A stretch of 64,000 bases of DNA from Oscillospiraceae bacterium (GCA_900768705.1 CAAGEB010000007.1:5799-69798); one strand, 5' to 3'. Shown: positions 7,659 to 17,834, numbered from the stretch's first letter. Numbers and translations: made by a program. The notes: a model not told the origin generated them from the letters alone.

Positions 7659-9017
7659 ATGGGTTCGCTTTCCTCACTTTCGGATATTTATAAATGCGTA
7701 GTCAACAACTGCGTAAAAGAATACAAGCTTTCGGAAACTGCAAGAGAATTGTGGCTGGATCCGCTGATTCCCGTCAGAATGGACGGCAATACCTTTGTAC
7801 TTGCAACAGATCAGGAATTCAAACGGGAGACTCTGATTTCCCTTTATCAGAAAAATATTGAGGAACAGCTGAGAAATGTACTCGGCGTTCCCATGAAGGT
7901 AGAAATTGTTGTAGATGATAACCTTTCTGTTAAAAAGCCGCCGATTTCCGAAATAATTAACAATGAAAGCGTTAAGGAAACTGCAGGAGAATTTGACAAG
8001 AAAATCACCTATACCTTTGATAACTTTATTGTAGGTCCTTCAAATAATCTTGCCTTTGCGGCAGCCAAGGCTGTTTCGCAAAAACAGCATGAAAGATATA
8101 ATCCGCTTTTTATTTACGGAGATTCCGGACTGGGAAAAACACACCTTCTTTCCGCAATTCAGTCGGAAATGATGAAAAATTATCCGGGAATTAATATTAT
8201 CTATATTCCTGCGGAAACCTTTACCAATGAATTTCTTCATTCCATTTCTTCAAATACCGTAGAGGATTTTGACGAAAAATACAGAAGCGCCGACGCACTG
8301 CTTATTGATGATATTCAGTTTATCGCCGGAAAGGATCAGACGGAGGAGAAATTCTTCCATATCTTCAACGAGCTTTATAATCAGAATAAGGTTATAGTTC
8401 TTACATCAGACCGTCCTGCAAAGGAAATCAAGTCTATTTCGGACAGACTGAAAACCCGCTTCAGCTCAGGACTTATTGCCGATGTAAAGCCGCCTGAATA
8501 TGAAACTCGTCTTGCAATTATCCAGCGCAAAGCCGAGCTGCTTCACTTCAACATTTCGGAAGATGTTATAGATTATATTGCCACAAAGCTTAAATCAAAT
8601 ATCCGTCAGATTGAAGGGGTTGTAACTAAGCTTAATGCTCTGTTTGTAGTTTCCCAGATGAAGCCTACAATAGCTGTGGCTCAAAATGTGATCAAGGATG
8701 TTGTTACCGATCATCAGCCTGTTCCCATTACAATTGAAAAGATAATTACGGAAGTGGGAAAGATATATAATATTGATCCGGACGAAATGCGTTCTCAGCG
8801 CCGCACCGCCAATATTTCTCAGGCAAGAAAGGTTGCAATTTATGTTATTCAGGATGTAACCGGGCTTCCTTATGAGACTATAGGTCAGGAATTCAACGGA
8901 AGAGATCACTCAACGGTTGTTTATGCAATTAAATCCGTTAAAGAGGAAATGGAAAAGGACAGCGGTTTCCGTTCCATTGTGGAGGATCTTATCAAGAATA
9001 TAAAGACAAATCAGTAA
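7659..9017 (+). CDS. dnaA: chromosomal replication initiator DnaA
   Basis: The 452-residue protein has domain I (SDIYKCVVNNCVKEYKLSE), the AAA+ domain with Walker A GDSGLGKTHLL and Walker B LLIDDIQFI, the sensor region SDRPAKEIKSISDRLKTRF, and the C-terminal DNA-binding domain with GRDHSTVVYA. It binds DnaA boxes and melts oriC. The ATG at 7659 follows AGGATAGGAG; an upstream in-frame extension to 7518 is hydrophobic, overlaps the promoter and is not part of the protein. DnaA boxes on both sides suggest a bipartite origin as in Bacillus. Confidence 0.98.
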   Translation: MGSLSSLSDIYKCVVNNCVKEYKLSETARELWLDPLIPVRMDGNTFVLATDQEFKRETLISLYQKNIEEQLRNVLGVPMKVEIVVDDNLSVKKPPISEIINNESVKETAGEFDKKITYTFDNFIVGPSNNLAFAAAKAVSQKQHERYNPLFIYGDSGLGKTHLLSAIQSEMMKNYPGINIIYIPAETFTNEFLHSISSNTVEDFDEKYRSADALLIDDIQFIAGKDQTEEKFFHIFNELYNQNKVIVLTSDRPAKEIKSISDRLKTRFSSGLIADVKPPEYETRLAIIQRKAELLHFNISEDVIDYIATKLKSNIRQIEGVVTKLNALFVVSQMKPTIAVAQNVIKDVVTDHQPVPITIEKIITEVGKIYNIDPDEMRSQRRTANISQARKVAIYVIQDVTGLPYETIGQEFNGRDHSTVVYAIKSVKEEMEKDSGFRSIVEDLIKNIKTNQ

Positions 9018-9286
9018 AGCTGTTGCTTTTTATGGTTCTGTCTGTATTTTTTCAACCATCTTTTCAACGGTGATTAACGGCGTGTTGAATGTGCGGAAAC
9101 TTTTAAACTTTTTCTGTTTTTATCAACATGGCCATGGTTGACAAAAAATGTCTTTAAAATGGCTGTACAAGCTGTTTTACAGAATATTCCACAGTTTCCA
9201 CCGACCTTATTATTATGATTAAAATAAATATAATATTATATATTATCATGATATGATGTTATATGACTGAAAGGAGAATTTTCGCA
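9018..9286. other. dnaA-dnaN intergenic part of oriC
   Basis: 269 gene-free bases with further DnaA-box-like 9-mers: TTTTCAACC (9049-9057), TTTTCAACG (9061-9069), the reverse of CATTCAACA (9083-9091), TTATCAACA (9120-9128) and TATTCCACA (9185-9193). Together with 6900-7658 this gives a bipartite arrangement flanking dnaA. Confidence 0.65.
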
Positions 9287-10387
9287 ATGAAATTCAGCTG
9301 CGAAAAAGACAAGCTTTTGGAAGCTATCAATGTCACATCAAAAGCTGCGTCTTCAAAATCCACCATAGCTTCGCTTGAAGGCCTGCTTCTGGAGCTTAAC
9401 AACGATGTGCTTTCCATTACCGGCTACGATCTGGAAATAGGAATTCGCACCGAGTTTCCTATAATAGGAGGAGAAAACGGCTCCACTGTAATAAATGCAA
9501 AAGTTTTCGGGGATATTATTAGAAAAATGCCGAACGGCGTTATTGAAATTTCTGTGGACGATAATAAAATAGCTTCTATTGTAGGCGGTTCCTCCACGCT
9601 GTCTATTCCCTGTATGAAAGCGGAGGAATATCCGCCCGTTCCGCAGGTTATTCATAATAAAGGTATTACTTTGCCTCAGCCTGTACTTAAAAGTATGATA
9701 AATCAGACAAAGTATGCTATTTCCGTTAATGATTCAAAGCCTGCTTTTACCGGCTGTAAATTTGAAATTATTGACAATGTTCTCAGCATTGTTGCATTTG
9801 ACGGAGTAAGAATTGCTCTCAGACAGGAACCGGTAACTTCTGATAATATTGATTTTATTGTTCCGGGAAAAACTCTTGAGGAGCTTACTCATATTCTTTC
9901 AGATGATACGGACAGTAGTGTCACAATCAGTATTGAAAATAATCAGATATCCTTTGAGGTTGGCAGCTATACCATGATTTCCCGTCTGATTAACGGTGAT
10001 TTCTGGGACTACAGAAAGTATTTCAATGTAGATAGATCGGTCTATGCAGAAATAAAGTGCAGCGATATGATCGGAATGCTGGACAGAGCGCTCACCATTA
10101 TCAATGAGAAGAATAAAATTCCTCTTCGCTGCGAGTTCAACGATGGAACGCTTTCTGTTACCGCCAATACTACAATGGGTGCAATCAACGATAAAATTAA
10201 TATTAAATACAGTGGTCCCGGTAAGGTTATCGGATTTAATGCCAGGTTTCTTATGGACGCTTTTAGAGCGTGCAGCACTGATACTATAAAGCTTTCATTC
10301 AGCAATTCGGAAGTTACACCGGTTATCATTTCACCGATTGAGGGCGAGGAATTTATGTTCCTGCTTGTGCCTATGAGGCTTAGGTAA
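9287..10387 (+). CDS. dnaN: DNA polymerase III beta subunit (sliding clamp)
   Basis: The 366-residue product begins MKFSCEKDKLLEAINVTSKA and ends with LLVPMRLR, both diagnostic of the DnaN clamp, whose last residues shape the partner-binding pocket. It forms a dimeric ring that tethers the polymerase to DNA. The ATG at 9287 is preceded by AAGGAGA; an in-frame start at 9263 is less likely. It is followed at 35 bases by the S4-domain gene in the conserved dnaA-dnaN-yaaA-recF order. Confidence 0.97.
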   Translation: MKFSCEKDKLLEAINVTSKAASSKSTIASLEGLLLELNNDVLSITGYDLEIGIRTEFPIIGGENGSTVINAKVFGDIIRKMPNGVIEISVDDNKIASIVGGSSTLSIPCMKAEEYPPVPQVIHNKGITLPQPVLKSMINQTKYAISVNDSKPAFTGCKFEIIDNVLSIVAFDGVRIALRQEPVTSDNIDFIVPGKTLEELTHILSDDTDSSVTISIENNQISFEVGSYTMISRLINGDFWDYRKYFNVDRSVYAEIKCSDMIGMLDRALTIINEKNKIPLRCEFNDGTLSVTANTTMGAINDKINIKYSGPGKVIGFNARFLMDAFRACSTDTIKLSFSNSEVTPVIISPIEGEEFMFLLVPMRLR

Positions 10388-10422
10388 TAAATCATTAATT
10401 ATTCTTTGAAGGATGGGTAGAT

Positions 10423-10665
10423 ATGGAAGAGATAGTTATTACGACACCTTTTATCAAATTGGATCAGTTGGTAAAGTTTGCCGGTTTTTCCGAAACAGGA
10501 GCTAAGGCAAAAATTATGATTGATCTGGGCGAATTTGATGTAAACGGAGTCTGCTGTACAAAGCGGGGAAAGAAAATAAAGCCCGGTGATGTTATCGAAT
10601 ACAAAGGCAAAAAATACAAAATTGTTTACGATGAAACCGCCGAGCAGTCTGCTGACGCAGAATAA
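10423..10665 (+). CDS. yaaA: S4-domain RNA-binding protein (YaaA-like)
   Basis: The 80-residue protein has a single S4 RNA-binding domain (IKLDQLVKFAGFSETGAKAK, then GEFDVNGVCCTKRGKKIKPG). Its position between dnaN and recF is the conserved place of B. subtilis yaaA/rlbA, implicated in ribosome assembly. The stop lies 8 bases before the recF ATG, so the two are probably translated from one message. Confidence 0.88.
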   Translation: MEEIVITTPFIKLDQLVKFAGFSETGAKAKIMIDLGEFDVNGVCCTKRGKKIKPGDVIEYKGKKYKIVYDETAEQSADAE

Positions 10666-10673
10666 GTAACAAA

Positions 10674-11801
10674 ATGTATATTACGCGGATATATCTGCGG
10701 AATTTCCGCAATATTACGGAAGCGGAGCTGTGCTTTGATAAAAATCTGAATGTTTTCGTCGGAAAAAACGCTCAGGGCAAGACCAACCTTTGCGAAGCAA
10801 TTTCGGTCTGCCTGGGCGGAAGTTTCCGGCGTGTTCGTTTTTCACAGTTTATTCCTGCCGAAAATCCAAAATCCGATGTTTGCATTAAGCTTTTCTTCTG
10901 CGACGATAATACAGAGCGTGAAAATTGTATTGATTATACAATATGTAAAAATATTGTGGAAATCAAATACAATGGAATCAAAATGAAAGATGCGACAGAA
11001 TTATACGGAGTGTTGAAATATGTCGTTTTTATACCGGAACACTTAAATTTAATAAAGGGTACTCCGGAGCTGCGAAGAAATTATCTCGATGAAGTGGCAC
11101 TTATGCAGACTAAAACCCACTTGCAGAAGCTTTCCCGTTATAACAAGGCTTTAAAACAGAGAAATAATATTCTTGTAAATTTCTCTATGGGATCTGTAGA
11201 TGAACTCAGGGCTTCTCTTTCTGCCTGGAATGAAATTCTTGCGGCAGAGGGTATAAATGTTACCTACGGCAGGCTGAAATATTTCAATTTTCTGAAAAAA
11301 TGTGCAGGGGATATTTATTCGGAATTGTCGGATAATTCAGAAAAACTGGAAATGGAGTACCAAAGCTCTGTTTTTAAAACTGATTGTATAGACTTTAATA
11401 ATAAAGACTATTTGTATAAAAAATATCTGGAAGAACTTGAAAAAAGTCTCCAGTCAGAAATAAAGCTCCGCCATACATTGGTCGGTATTCACAGGGACGA
11501 TGTGAATTTTTATATTAACGGAATGTCCGCCCGGGATTTTGCTTCTCAGGGGCAGGTCAGAAGCACAGCACTGGCTTTGAAACTATCCGAGGCTGAAATT
11601 ATACGCCGTAAAAATAAAACCAACCCTGTGATTATTCTGGACGATATTCTGAGCGAGCTGGATTCGGTTCGTCGGGATTATATTATTCATCATATTGAAA
11701 AAAGTCAGGTGTTTATTACTTGCTGTAATTTAGATGATGTTTCAAAGCTTCAGAACGGAAAATCATGGCATGTGGAAAATGGAAGATTTTTGAATATTTG
11801 A
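10674..11801 (+). CDS. recF: DNA replication and repair protein RecF
   Basis: The 375-residue SMC-like ATPase has Walker A GKNAQGKTNLCEA, the signature region SARDFASQGQVRSTALALKL and Walker B PVIILDDILSELD. RecF binds gapped DNA and helps load RecA. The N-terminus MYITRIYLRNFRNI matches the family. It sits in its canonical place after yaaA. Confidence 0.96.
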   Translation: MYITRIYLRNFRNITEAELCFDKNLNVFVGKNAQGKTNLCEAISVCLGGSFRRVRFSQFIPAENPKSDVCIKLFFCDDNTERENCIDYTICKNIVEIKYNGIKMKDATELYGVLKYVVFIPEHLNLIKGTPELRRNYLDEVALMQTKTHLQKLSRYNKALKQRNNILVNFSMGSVDELRASLSAWNEILAAEGINVTYGRLKYFNFLKKCAGDIYSELSDNSEKLEMEYQSSVFKTDCIDFNNKDYLYKKYLEELEKSLQSEIKLRHTLVGIHRDDVNFYINGMSARDFASQGQVRSTALALKLSEAEIIRRKNKTNPVIILDDILSELDSVRRDYIIHHIEKSQVFITCCNLDDVSKLQNGKSWHVENGRFLNI

Positions 11802-11847
11802 TATACTTTTTGTATTTTTATACAAATTTATTGCGAAAGGAAATATT

Positions 11848-12090
11848 ATGTTTCTTCATCTTGGAGGCACAGTTACTATCAGAACCAGAGATATAATCGG
11901 TATTTTTGATATAGAAAGATGCTCCGTCAGCCGTATGACTGCGGAGTATCTTAATAATTGTCAGAAAAAGAATATGATTGTTAATGTGTCGGAGGATATG
12001 CCGAAAAGCTTTATCTTAACCGACGAAGCAACCTATATTTCAAATGTTTCTAATTCCACTATTTTTCGAAGAACAAAAAATAGCAAATAA
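11848..12090 (+). CDS. remB: RemB-like extracellular matrix regulator (DUF370)
   Basis: The 80-residue product begins MFLHLGGTVTIRTRDIIGIFD, the pattern of the RemA/RemB (DUF370) family, where RemB/YaaB sits between recF and gyrB in many Firmicutes. RemA regulates biofilm matrix and osmoprotection genes in Bacillus. The gene has its own AAAGGAAA ribosome binding site at 46 bases after recF. The C-terminus is basic (FRRTKNSK). Confidence 0.85.
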   Translation: MFLHLGGTVTIRTRDIIGIFDIERCSVSRMTAEYLNNCQKKNMIVNVSEDMPKSFILTDEATYISNVSNSTIFRRTKNSK

Positions 12091-12153
12091 TGCAGAATAT
12101 TTAATATTATATGCCTGATTTGCAATATTTATATGAAAAAAAATTCTAAATGC

Positions 12154-12182
12154 TTGAAATTTTACGCATTTTGTGATATACT
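12154..12182 (+). promoter_or_regulatory. gyrB promoter
   Basis: TTGAAA (12154-12159) and TATACT (12177-12182) with a 17-base spacer in the 129-base gap after remB. Confidence 0.75.
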
Positions 12183-12219
12183 ATATATAATGTATGGCAA
12201 ATGAGATTTGGAGGATTAT

Positions 12220-14214
12220 ATGGCTGAAAATCAGACTAATCAAACAAATGAAAATGCAAATTACGGTGCGGATGATATTCAGGTACTCAAGGGTCTTGAT
12301 CCTGTCAGAAAGCGTCCCGGAATGTATATCGGTTCAACAGGAGAAGGCGGTTTGCATCACCTCGTTTACGAGATAGTGGATAATGCTATCGACGAGGCTC
12401 TCGCAGGCTACTGCACTGAAATTGATGTTTCCATTCTTCCGGATAATGTTATCAGAGTTATCGATAACGGTCGTGGCGTTCCTACCGACATAAATCACTC
12501 GGAGGGTATTTCCGCAGCAACACTGGTTTTCACCGTACTCCATGCAGGAGGTAAATTCGGCGGCGGCGGTTATAAGGTTTCCGGCGGTTTGCACGGAGTT
12601 GGTGCGTCTGTTGTTAATGCGCTGTCTGAATGGCTTGAGGTGGAAATTCACGACGGAAAGAATATTCATTTCCAGCATTTTGACAGAGGCGTATATACGG
12701 AGCCTATAAAGGTTATAGGAACTACGGATCATACCGGAACGCAGGTTACATTCAAGCCCGACGGCGAGATTTTCCATACCACTGTTTTCAGCTATGAAAC
12801 TTTGCAGGAGCGTTTGAGAGAGCAGGCTTTCCTTAATGCGGGACTTAAAATCAATCTGCATGATCTTCGTGATGAAAATAATCCTGTTGATGAAACCATG
12901 CAGTATGAGGGCGGTATTTGCTCCTATATTGAGTGGCTGAACAAAAAACGGGGCGCAGAGGTTCTTCATCCTGATATCATATATATCAGCGGTACTGTTG
13001 ACAACATTATGGTGGAGGCTGCTTTCCAGTACACCACCGATTTCAACAGTGAGATTTTCCGTTCCTTTGCAAATAACATTCATACCGGCGAAGGCGGTAT
13101 GCATGAGCTGGGCTTCAAGCGAGCACTGAATAAGGTTGTTAACGACTATGCAAAGGCATATAAGGAAAATAACGAAAAGAATAAGGTAAAGAAAAAAACC
13201 GCTAAGAAGGGTGAAGAGGACAAGCCCTTCACCGGTTACAGCGGAGAAGCTATCCGTGAAGCAATTAATGCGATAATTTCCGTTAAGCTTCCGGAGTGTG
13301 AGTTTGAGGGTCAGACAAAGGGAAAGCTGGGTAATCCCGAGGTTCAGCCGGCTGTTTATAAGGTTGTTTCGGAGCAGCTGACATATTATTTTGAAGAACA
13401 CCCCGACACTGCCCAGATTATCATGAACAAGGCGCAAAGCTCTCAGGCTGCCCGTGACGCCGCAAAGAAGGCAATGGAAGCAAAGCGTAAGTCAATTATG
13501 GACAGCAACGGTCTTCCCGGAAAGCTTGCGGATTGTTCGGAAAGCGATCCCACTCATACCGAGATTTACATTGTCGAGGGAGATTCTGCGGGCGGTTCGG
13601 CAAAGGAAGGGAGAGACAGGCGTTTTCAGGCTATTCTTCCTCTCTGGGGTAAAATGCTGAATGTTGAAAAGGCAAGAGCCGACAAAGTGTATAATAATGA
13701 TAAATTATTACCTGTTGTAAAGGCACTTGGAACCGGAATTGCAGAGGATTTTGATATTTCAAAGCTTCGTTACGGAAGAGTTATCGTTATGGCGGATGCC
13801 GATGTGGACGGACTTCATATCAGAACGCTTATGCTTACATTCTTTTTCAGATTTATGCGTCCTCTTCTTGAGCAGGGTCATGTTTATATTGCCCAGCCTC
13901 CGCTTTTCAAAGTATCCCGCGGCAAACAGGTAAGATATGCTTTTTCGGACGAGGAGCGGGACGATTATATTGCTCAGCTCAGCGCAGACGGCGGAAAGAC
14001 AGATGTTCAGCGTTATAAAGGTCTTGGTGAGATGGATCCTTCCCAGCTCTGGGAAACCACTATGAATCCCGAAACCCGCACAATGCTCCGTGTTTCCGTT
14101 GAGGACGCTGCAAAGGCAGACGAAATTATGACAATTCTGATGGGTGACAAGGTTGAACCTCGCCGTCAGTTTATCGAACAAAATGCAAAGCTTGCTGAAA
14201 ATCTCGATATATAA
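12220..14214 (+). CDS. gyrB: DNA gyrase subunit B
   Basis: The 664-residue protein carries the GHKL ATPase motifs (EIVDNAIDEAL, VIDNGRGVPTDI, GGKFGGGGYKVSGGLHGVG), the TOPRIM motif YIVEGDSAGGSAKEGRDRRF with PLWGKMLNVEKAR, and the C-terminal QRYKGLGEMDPSQLWETTM. It supplies the ATPase half of the A2B2 gyrase. The ATG at 12220 lies 5 bases after GGAGG; a TTG 12 bases upstream overlaps that site and is rejected. Confidence 0.98.
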   Translation: MAENQTNQTNENANYGADDIQVLKGLDPVRKRPGMYIGSTGEGGLHHLVYEIVDNAIDEALAGYCTEIDVSILPDNVIRVIDNGRGVPTDINHSEGISAATLVFTVLHAGGKFGGGGYKVSGGLHGVGASVVNALSEWLEVEIHDGKNIHFQHFDRGVYTEPIKVIGTTDHTGTQVTFKPDGEIFHTTVFSYETLQERLREQAFLNAGLKINLHDLRDENNPVDETMQYEGGICSYIEWLNKKRGAEVLHPDIIYISGTVDNIMVEAAFQYTTDFNSEIFRSFANNIHTGEGGMHELGFKRALNKVVNDYAKAYKENNEKNKVKKKTAKKGEEDKPFTGYSGEAIREAINAIISVKLPECEFEGQTKGKLGNPEVQPAVYKVVSEQLTYYFEEHPDTAQIIMNKAQSSQAARDAAKKAMEAKRKSIMDSNGLPGKLADCSESDPTHTEIYIVEGDSAGGSAKEGRDRRFQAILPLWGKMLNVEKARADKVYNNDKLLPVVKALGTGIAEDFDISKLRYGRVIVMADADVDGLHIRTLMLTFFFRFMRPLLEQGHVYIAQPPLFKVSRGKQVRYAFSDEERDDYIAQLSADGGKTDVQRYKGLGEMDPSQLWETTMNPETRTMLRVSVEDAAKADEIMTILMGDKVEPRRQFIEQNAKLAENLDI

Positions 14215-14244
14215 CATTCTGAATTGTTTAATGAGGTGATTTCT

Positions 14245-14892
14245 ATTTCAAACGGACTTTTACCGGATCTTCTGCAGCAGGAAAAGGAAAATCTTGCTAA
14301 TGAGGATAAGCAAAAAAAGCAGAATAAAGACCTTATTGTAAATTTCAGCTATGATAACACGCTGGAGGAAACGGATTCCGCTATGCTGACCTTTCAGAAG
14401 CGGTTTTCGGGAAAAAGAGGAAAGCTTTCAATTATCGCCTATTCGCTGCTTTCTGCTGCGGTAATTGTGGGAATTGTTTTTAATCCCTCTGCTTTTGTAT
14501 TATATATTGCTCTTGCTTTCTGTGCATTCGGATTATTTTACAGTATTACAGACAGAAAGCGAACCAGAAAGAAAATTCTGGAAGCACTTGAAGGTATGAA
14601 TCCCGAAGAATATTCCTGTTCAATCTATCCGGATAAAATTGAGATTGAAACTGTAATTAAGCCAAAGCCCAATCAGGTTAATCTTGAAAATGACGAGGAG
14701 GAAGAGGTTCTGACCCCTTTGAAAACGGTATTTAAATTCGGAGATGATTTGCTTAATTTCTCCGAAAACGAGGATTCTCTTCTTCTTATCTTCAATAGAA
14801 GGCAGATTTATTGCTTTCCGAAACGCTGTCTGACTACGGAACAGGAAAATACAATCCGTGATTTTCTTACGGAAAAATTGGAATCCGATTGA
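14245..14892 (+). CDS. YcxB-like membrane protein between gyrB and gyrA, probable ATT start
   Basis: A protein of about 215 residues: charged N-terminus rich in Lys/Glu, two adjacent hydrophobic segments (around LSIIAYSLLSAAVIVGIVF and FVLYIALAFCAFGLFYSI), then a C-terminal cytosolic domain ending FNRRQIYCFPKRCLTTEQEN, matching the YcxB-like C-terminal family. Function unknown. No good ATG exists. A TTG (14224) has no ribosome binding site and a GTG (14236) lies inside one. ATT at 14245 stands 4-5 bases after GAGGTGAT, an 8-base match to the anti-Shine-Dalgarno, so a rare ATT start is favoured. It splits the usually adjacent gyrB and gyrA. Confidence 0.7.
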   Translation: MSNGLLPDLLQQEKENLANEDKQKKQNKDLIVNFSYDNTLEETDSAMLTFQKRFSGKRGKLSIIAYSLLSAAVIVGIVFNPSAFVLYIALAFCAFGLFYSITDRKRTRKKILEALEGMNPEEYSCSIYPDKIEIETVIKPKPNQVNLENDEEEEVLTPLKTVFKFGDDLLNFSENEDSLLLIFNRRQIYCFPKRCLTTEQENTIRDFLTEKLESD

Positions 14893-14976
14893 TTTTTACG
14901 GCATTTGAACATTTTATTCAATTGTCCGGTGCCGGTTTATATTGCTGCTGTGTGATGTAATCGATATGGAGGAATA

Positions 14977-17604
14977 ATGGATATAGATTTCAGTCTGGAA
15001 AAACTTCACAAAATTGATCTTGAAGAAACAATGAAAAGCTCGTTTATCGAGTATTCAATGGCGGTTATAACTTCAAGAGCTCTTCCGGATGTCCGTGATG
15101 GCTTTAAGCCGGTTCACCGCAGAATTATTTATACGATGAATGATGCGGGAAATACCTCGGATAAGCCTTTCAGAAAGTGCGCCTATACCGTCGGAGAGGT
15201 TCTCGGTAAGTATCATCCTCACGGTGACGCTTCCGTTTATGACGCACTGGTTCGTCTTGCACAGACATTTTCAATGCGTTATCCTTTGATCGACGGTCAC
15301 GGAAACTTTGGTTCCATTGACGGAGATCCGCCTGCGGCTTACCGTTATACGGAAGCCCGTCTTGCAAAAATTGCCAATGAAATGACTGCCGATATCAATA
15401 AAAAGGTGGTTGATTTCCAGACAAACTATGATGACAAGCTTCTTGAGCCGGTTGTACTTCCTTCCCGTTTTCCCAATCTGCTGGTGAACGGCTCCAACGG
15501 AATTGCTGTCGGAATGGCAACCAATATTCCTCCTCACAATCTGGGTGAGGTTATTGACGCTCTGATGCTGATGATCGATAATCCCGACATTAATATTGAT
15601 GAGCTGATGACCTGCATAAAGGGTCCGGATTTCCCCACCGGCGGTATTATTATGGGCTACAGCGGTATCCGTTCAGCATATTATACCGGAAGAGGAAAGA
15701 TTATTCTCAGAGGCAGAGCAAACATTGTCGAGGAAAATAATCGCACTAAGATTATTATTGATCAAATTCCTTACATGGTCAATAAGGCAAGACTGCTGGC
15801 AAATATCGGCGATCTTAGCCGTGATAAGCGTATTGACGGCATTTCCGTTATCCGTGATGAATCCGACAGAAACGGAATGCGTATCGTAATTGAATTGAAG
15901 CGTGACGCTAACGCAAATGTGGTATTGAACAAGCTGTATTCCTATACCCAGCTCCAAGATACCGTAGGCGTTATTATGATTGCTCTGGTGGACGGTGAGC
16001 CGAAAACCCTTAATCTCAAGGATATGCTTACCCACTATCTTAATCATCAGATTGATGTTGTTTCCAGAAGAACAAAGTTTGATCTTGATAAGGCGAAAGA
16101 GCGTGAACATATTCTTGAAGGTTTCCTGATTGCAATTGATTTTATCGATGAAGTAATTGCAATTCTCAGAAGCAGCAAGACAATTCCCGAAGGTAAAGCA
16201 AATCTTATTGAGCGTTTTAAGAATATTGATGTTTCAAAAACAGGATTTTTTGACAGCAATGTTTATTCCCTCAGCGAAGAACAGGCGGACGCTATTGTAC
16301 AAATGCGTCTCGGTGCTTTGACGGGTATGGAACGCAGTAAAATTGAAGATGAGCTTCTCGAAAAGAGAGAAACCATAAAAAATCTTGAGGAACTTCTTTC
16401 AGATGGAGGCAAAATGCGTCACCTTATCGGCGAGGAGCTGCTGGAGATCAAGAGAAAGTACGGAGATGAACGCCGTACCGCTATTGAGCCGGTAAGCGGT
16501 GAGGTTGATATTGAAGACCTTATTCCCGAGGAAAACTGCGTTGTGACATTTACCGAAATGGGTTACATCAAACGGCAGTCTGCTGAAGTTTATAATATCC
16601 AAAAGCGTGGCGGCAGAGGTGTTTCGGGAATGAAACAGCGTGACGAGGATGTTGTAGATAGTATGTTTATAGCTTCCAGTCATGAAAATATTCTCTTTAT
16701 TACAAATAAGGGCAATATGTTCCGTCTGAAATGCTATCAGATTCCCGAAGGAAGCAAACAGTCCAGGGGAATGAATATAGTCAATCTGCTTCAGCTTTCC
16801 GAAAATGAAAAAGTTGCCGCAATGATGACGACAATTGATTTTGCGGAAAATAAGTTCTTTATCTGTATCACCAAAAACGGACTTGTAAAGCGTACAAGAC
16901 TTTCGGAATTCAAGAATATACGCAAGGGGTGTCTTCGTGCTATTAATCTTGTTGACGGAGATGAAATTGCAGCAGGATTTCTTACCGAGGGTGACTGCAC
17001 CATCATTGCCGCAACAAGAAACGGTTCCGCAATTCGTTTTGATGAAAATGATATCCGTGTTATGGGTCGAACTGCCAGAGGCGTCCGTGCAATCAGATTC
17101 CGTGAGGGATTGGATGATTATGTTGTGGGTGCAACGAAAATCTTTGATGACAGCGCAACTATACTTACCGTAACCGATAGAGGAATGGGAAGACGCTGTG
17201 CTGTTTCCAGCTATCCAATTCAGAAGCGTGGCGGAATGGGTCGCAAGAATTATCCCGTCAGTGATGAAAAGGGTTATGTTGTAGGTATTCGCACAATAGG
17301 TACGGATGACGATGTAATTTTAATCAGTGCTGATGGAGTTATCATCAGAATTCGGGCAAATGACCTGCGTGTTATGGGTCGCACCGCAAGCGGTGTGCGT
17401 GTAATGCGTCTCGGAACCGATGACAGGGTTGTTACCTTCAGCCGTACACCTCATGATGAAGATGAAGAGACTCAAGAGGTTGAAACAGTATCCGATGAGG
17501 AGATCGCAGCATCTCTTGCAGAGGATGCTGCGGAAGAAGTTGTTCCGGATGAAGAACCAACAGATGATCCTGAAGACGATGATTCGGAATCCAAGGAAGA
17601 TTAA
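14977..17604 (+). CDS. gyrA: DNA gyrase subunit A
   Basis: The 875-residue product has the winged-helix/tower region with [17 protein letters not shown], the catalytic tyrosine in ARLAKI...AAYRYTEAR (RYTEA), the quinolone-region [15 protein letters not shown] with the typical serine position as D-A-S, and six beta-pinwheel blades including the GyrA box QKRGGRGV (about residue 542). It ends in an acidic tail rich in Glu/Asp, longer than in many gyrases. Start ATG 14977 follows GGAGG. Terminator downstream at 17620. Confidence 0.98.
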   Translation: MDIDFSLEKLHKIDLEETMKSSFIEYSMAVITSRALPDVRDGFKPVHRRIIYTMNDAGNTSDKPFRKCAYTVGEVLGKYHPHGDASVYDALVRLAQTFSMRYPLIDGHGNFGSIDGDPPAAYRYTEARLAKIANEMTADINKKVVDFQTNYDDKLLEPVVLPSRFPNLLVNGSNGIAVGMATNIPPHNLGEVIDALMLMIDNPDINIDELMTCIKGPDFPTGGIIMGYSGIRSAYYTGRGKIILRGRANIVEENNRTKIIIDQIPYMVNKARLLANIGDLSRDKRIDGISVIRDESDRNGMRIVIELKRDANANVVLNKLYSYTQLQDTVGVIMIALVDGEPKTLNLKDMLTHYLNHQIDVVSRRTKFDLDKAKEREHILEGFLIAIDFIDEVIAILRSSKTIPEGKANLIERFKNIDVSKTGFFDSNVYSLSEEQADAIVQMRLGALTGMERSKIEDELLEKRETIKNLEELLSDGGKMRHLIGEELLEIKRKYGDERRTAIEPVSGEVDIEDLIPEENCVVTFTEMGYIKRQSAEVYNIQKRGGRGVSGMKQRDEDVVDSMFIASSHENILFITNKGNMFRLKCYQIPEGSKQSRGMNIVNLLQLSENEKVAAMMTTIDFAENKFFICITKNGLVKRTRLSEFKNIRKGCLRAINLVDGDEIAAGFLTEGDCTIIAATRNGSAIRFDENDIRVMGRTARGVRAIRFREGLDDYVVGATKIFDDSATILTVTDRGMGRRCAVSSYPIQKRGGMGRKNYPVSDEKGYVVGIRTIGTDDDVILISADGVIIRIRANDLRVMGRTASGVRVMRLGTDDRVVTFSRTPHDEDEETQEVETVSDEEIAASLAEDAAEEVVPDEEPTDDPEDDDSESKED

Positions 17605-17619
17605 TATTTCCGATATGTT

Positions 17620-17653
17620 ATATTTCCCGGGCTTATGTTCGGGAAATATTTTT
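17620..17653 (+). terminator. Rho-independent terminator after gyrA
   Basis: ATATTTCCCG pairs perfectly with CGGGAAATAT around a 10-base loop, followed by TTTT. Confidence 0.85.
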
Positions 17654-17663
17654 GAAAATATTT

Positions 17664-17735
17664 CAGGCTGTTGATAAACTCTCATTTTCTTTGTCCATCA
17701 CGCATAACGGCAGCCTGAAAAAGTTTTTTCAATAA
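17664..17735. repeat. hairpin-bearing intergenic repeat fragment
   Basis: CAGGCTG (17664-17670) pairs with CAGCCTG about 50 bases on, followed by AAAAAGTTTTTTCAATAAGC. The end of this block resembles 50121-50150 (CAGCCTAAGAGAGGGC then TTTTTCAACAAGCTAAA), so it looks like a diverged piece of the dispersed hairpin family. Confidence 0.45.
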
Positions 17736-17818
17736 GCTGAATATTTATTTTGTTTAAACCGGATATGATTTCTTTATATTATATTTTCTACAAGACCGGT
17801 TTTTAGAAATTAACTATT

Positions 17819-17834
17819 AGTTCCACGTGGAACA
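17819..17834. promoter_or_regulatory. parS: parS centromere site 1
   Basis: AGTTCCACGTGGAACA, the 14-base palindrome GTTCCACGTGGAAC plus flanks, one change from TGTTCCACGTGGAACA, the ParB nucleation site of Firmicutes chromosomes. It lies 21 bases before mnmG. Confidence 0.92.

Noticed and set aside
12334..13437. long minus-strand frame across gyrB
   Set aside because: Antisense to conserved gyrB motifs; no start signals; product looks random.
17620..17635. Noc-binding-like sequence ATTTCCCGGG at the gyrA terminator
   Set aside because: Only 10 of 14 bases agree with the known consensus and the hairpin explains the sequence.
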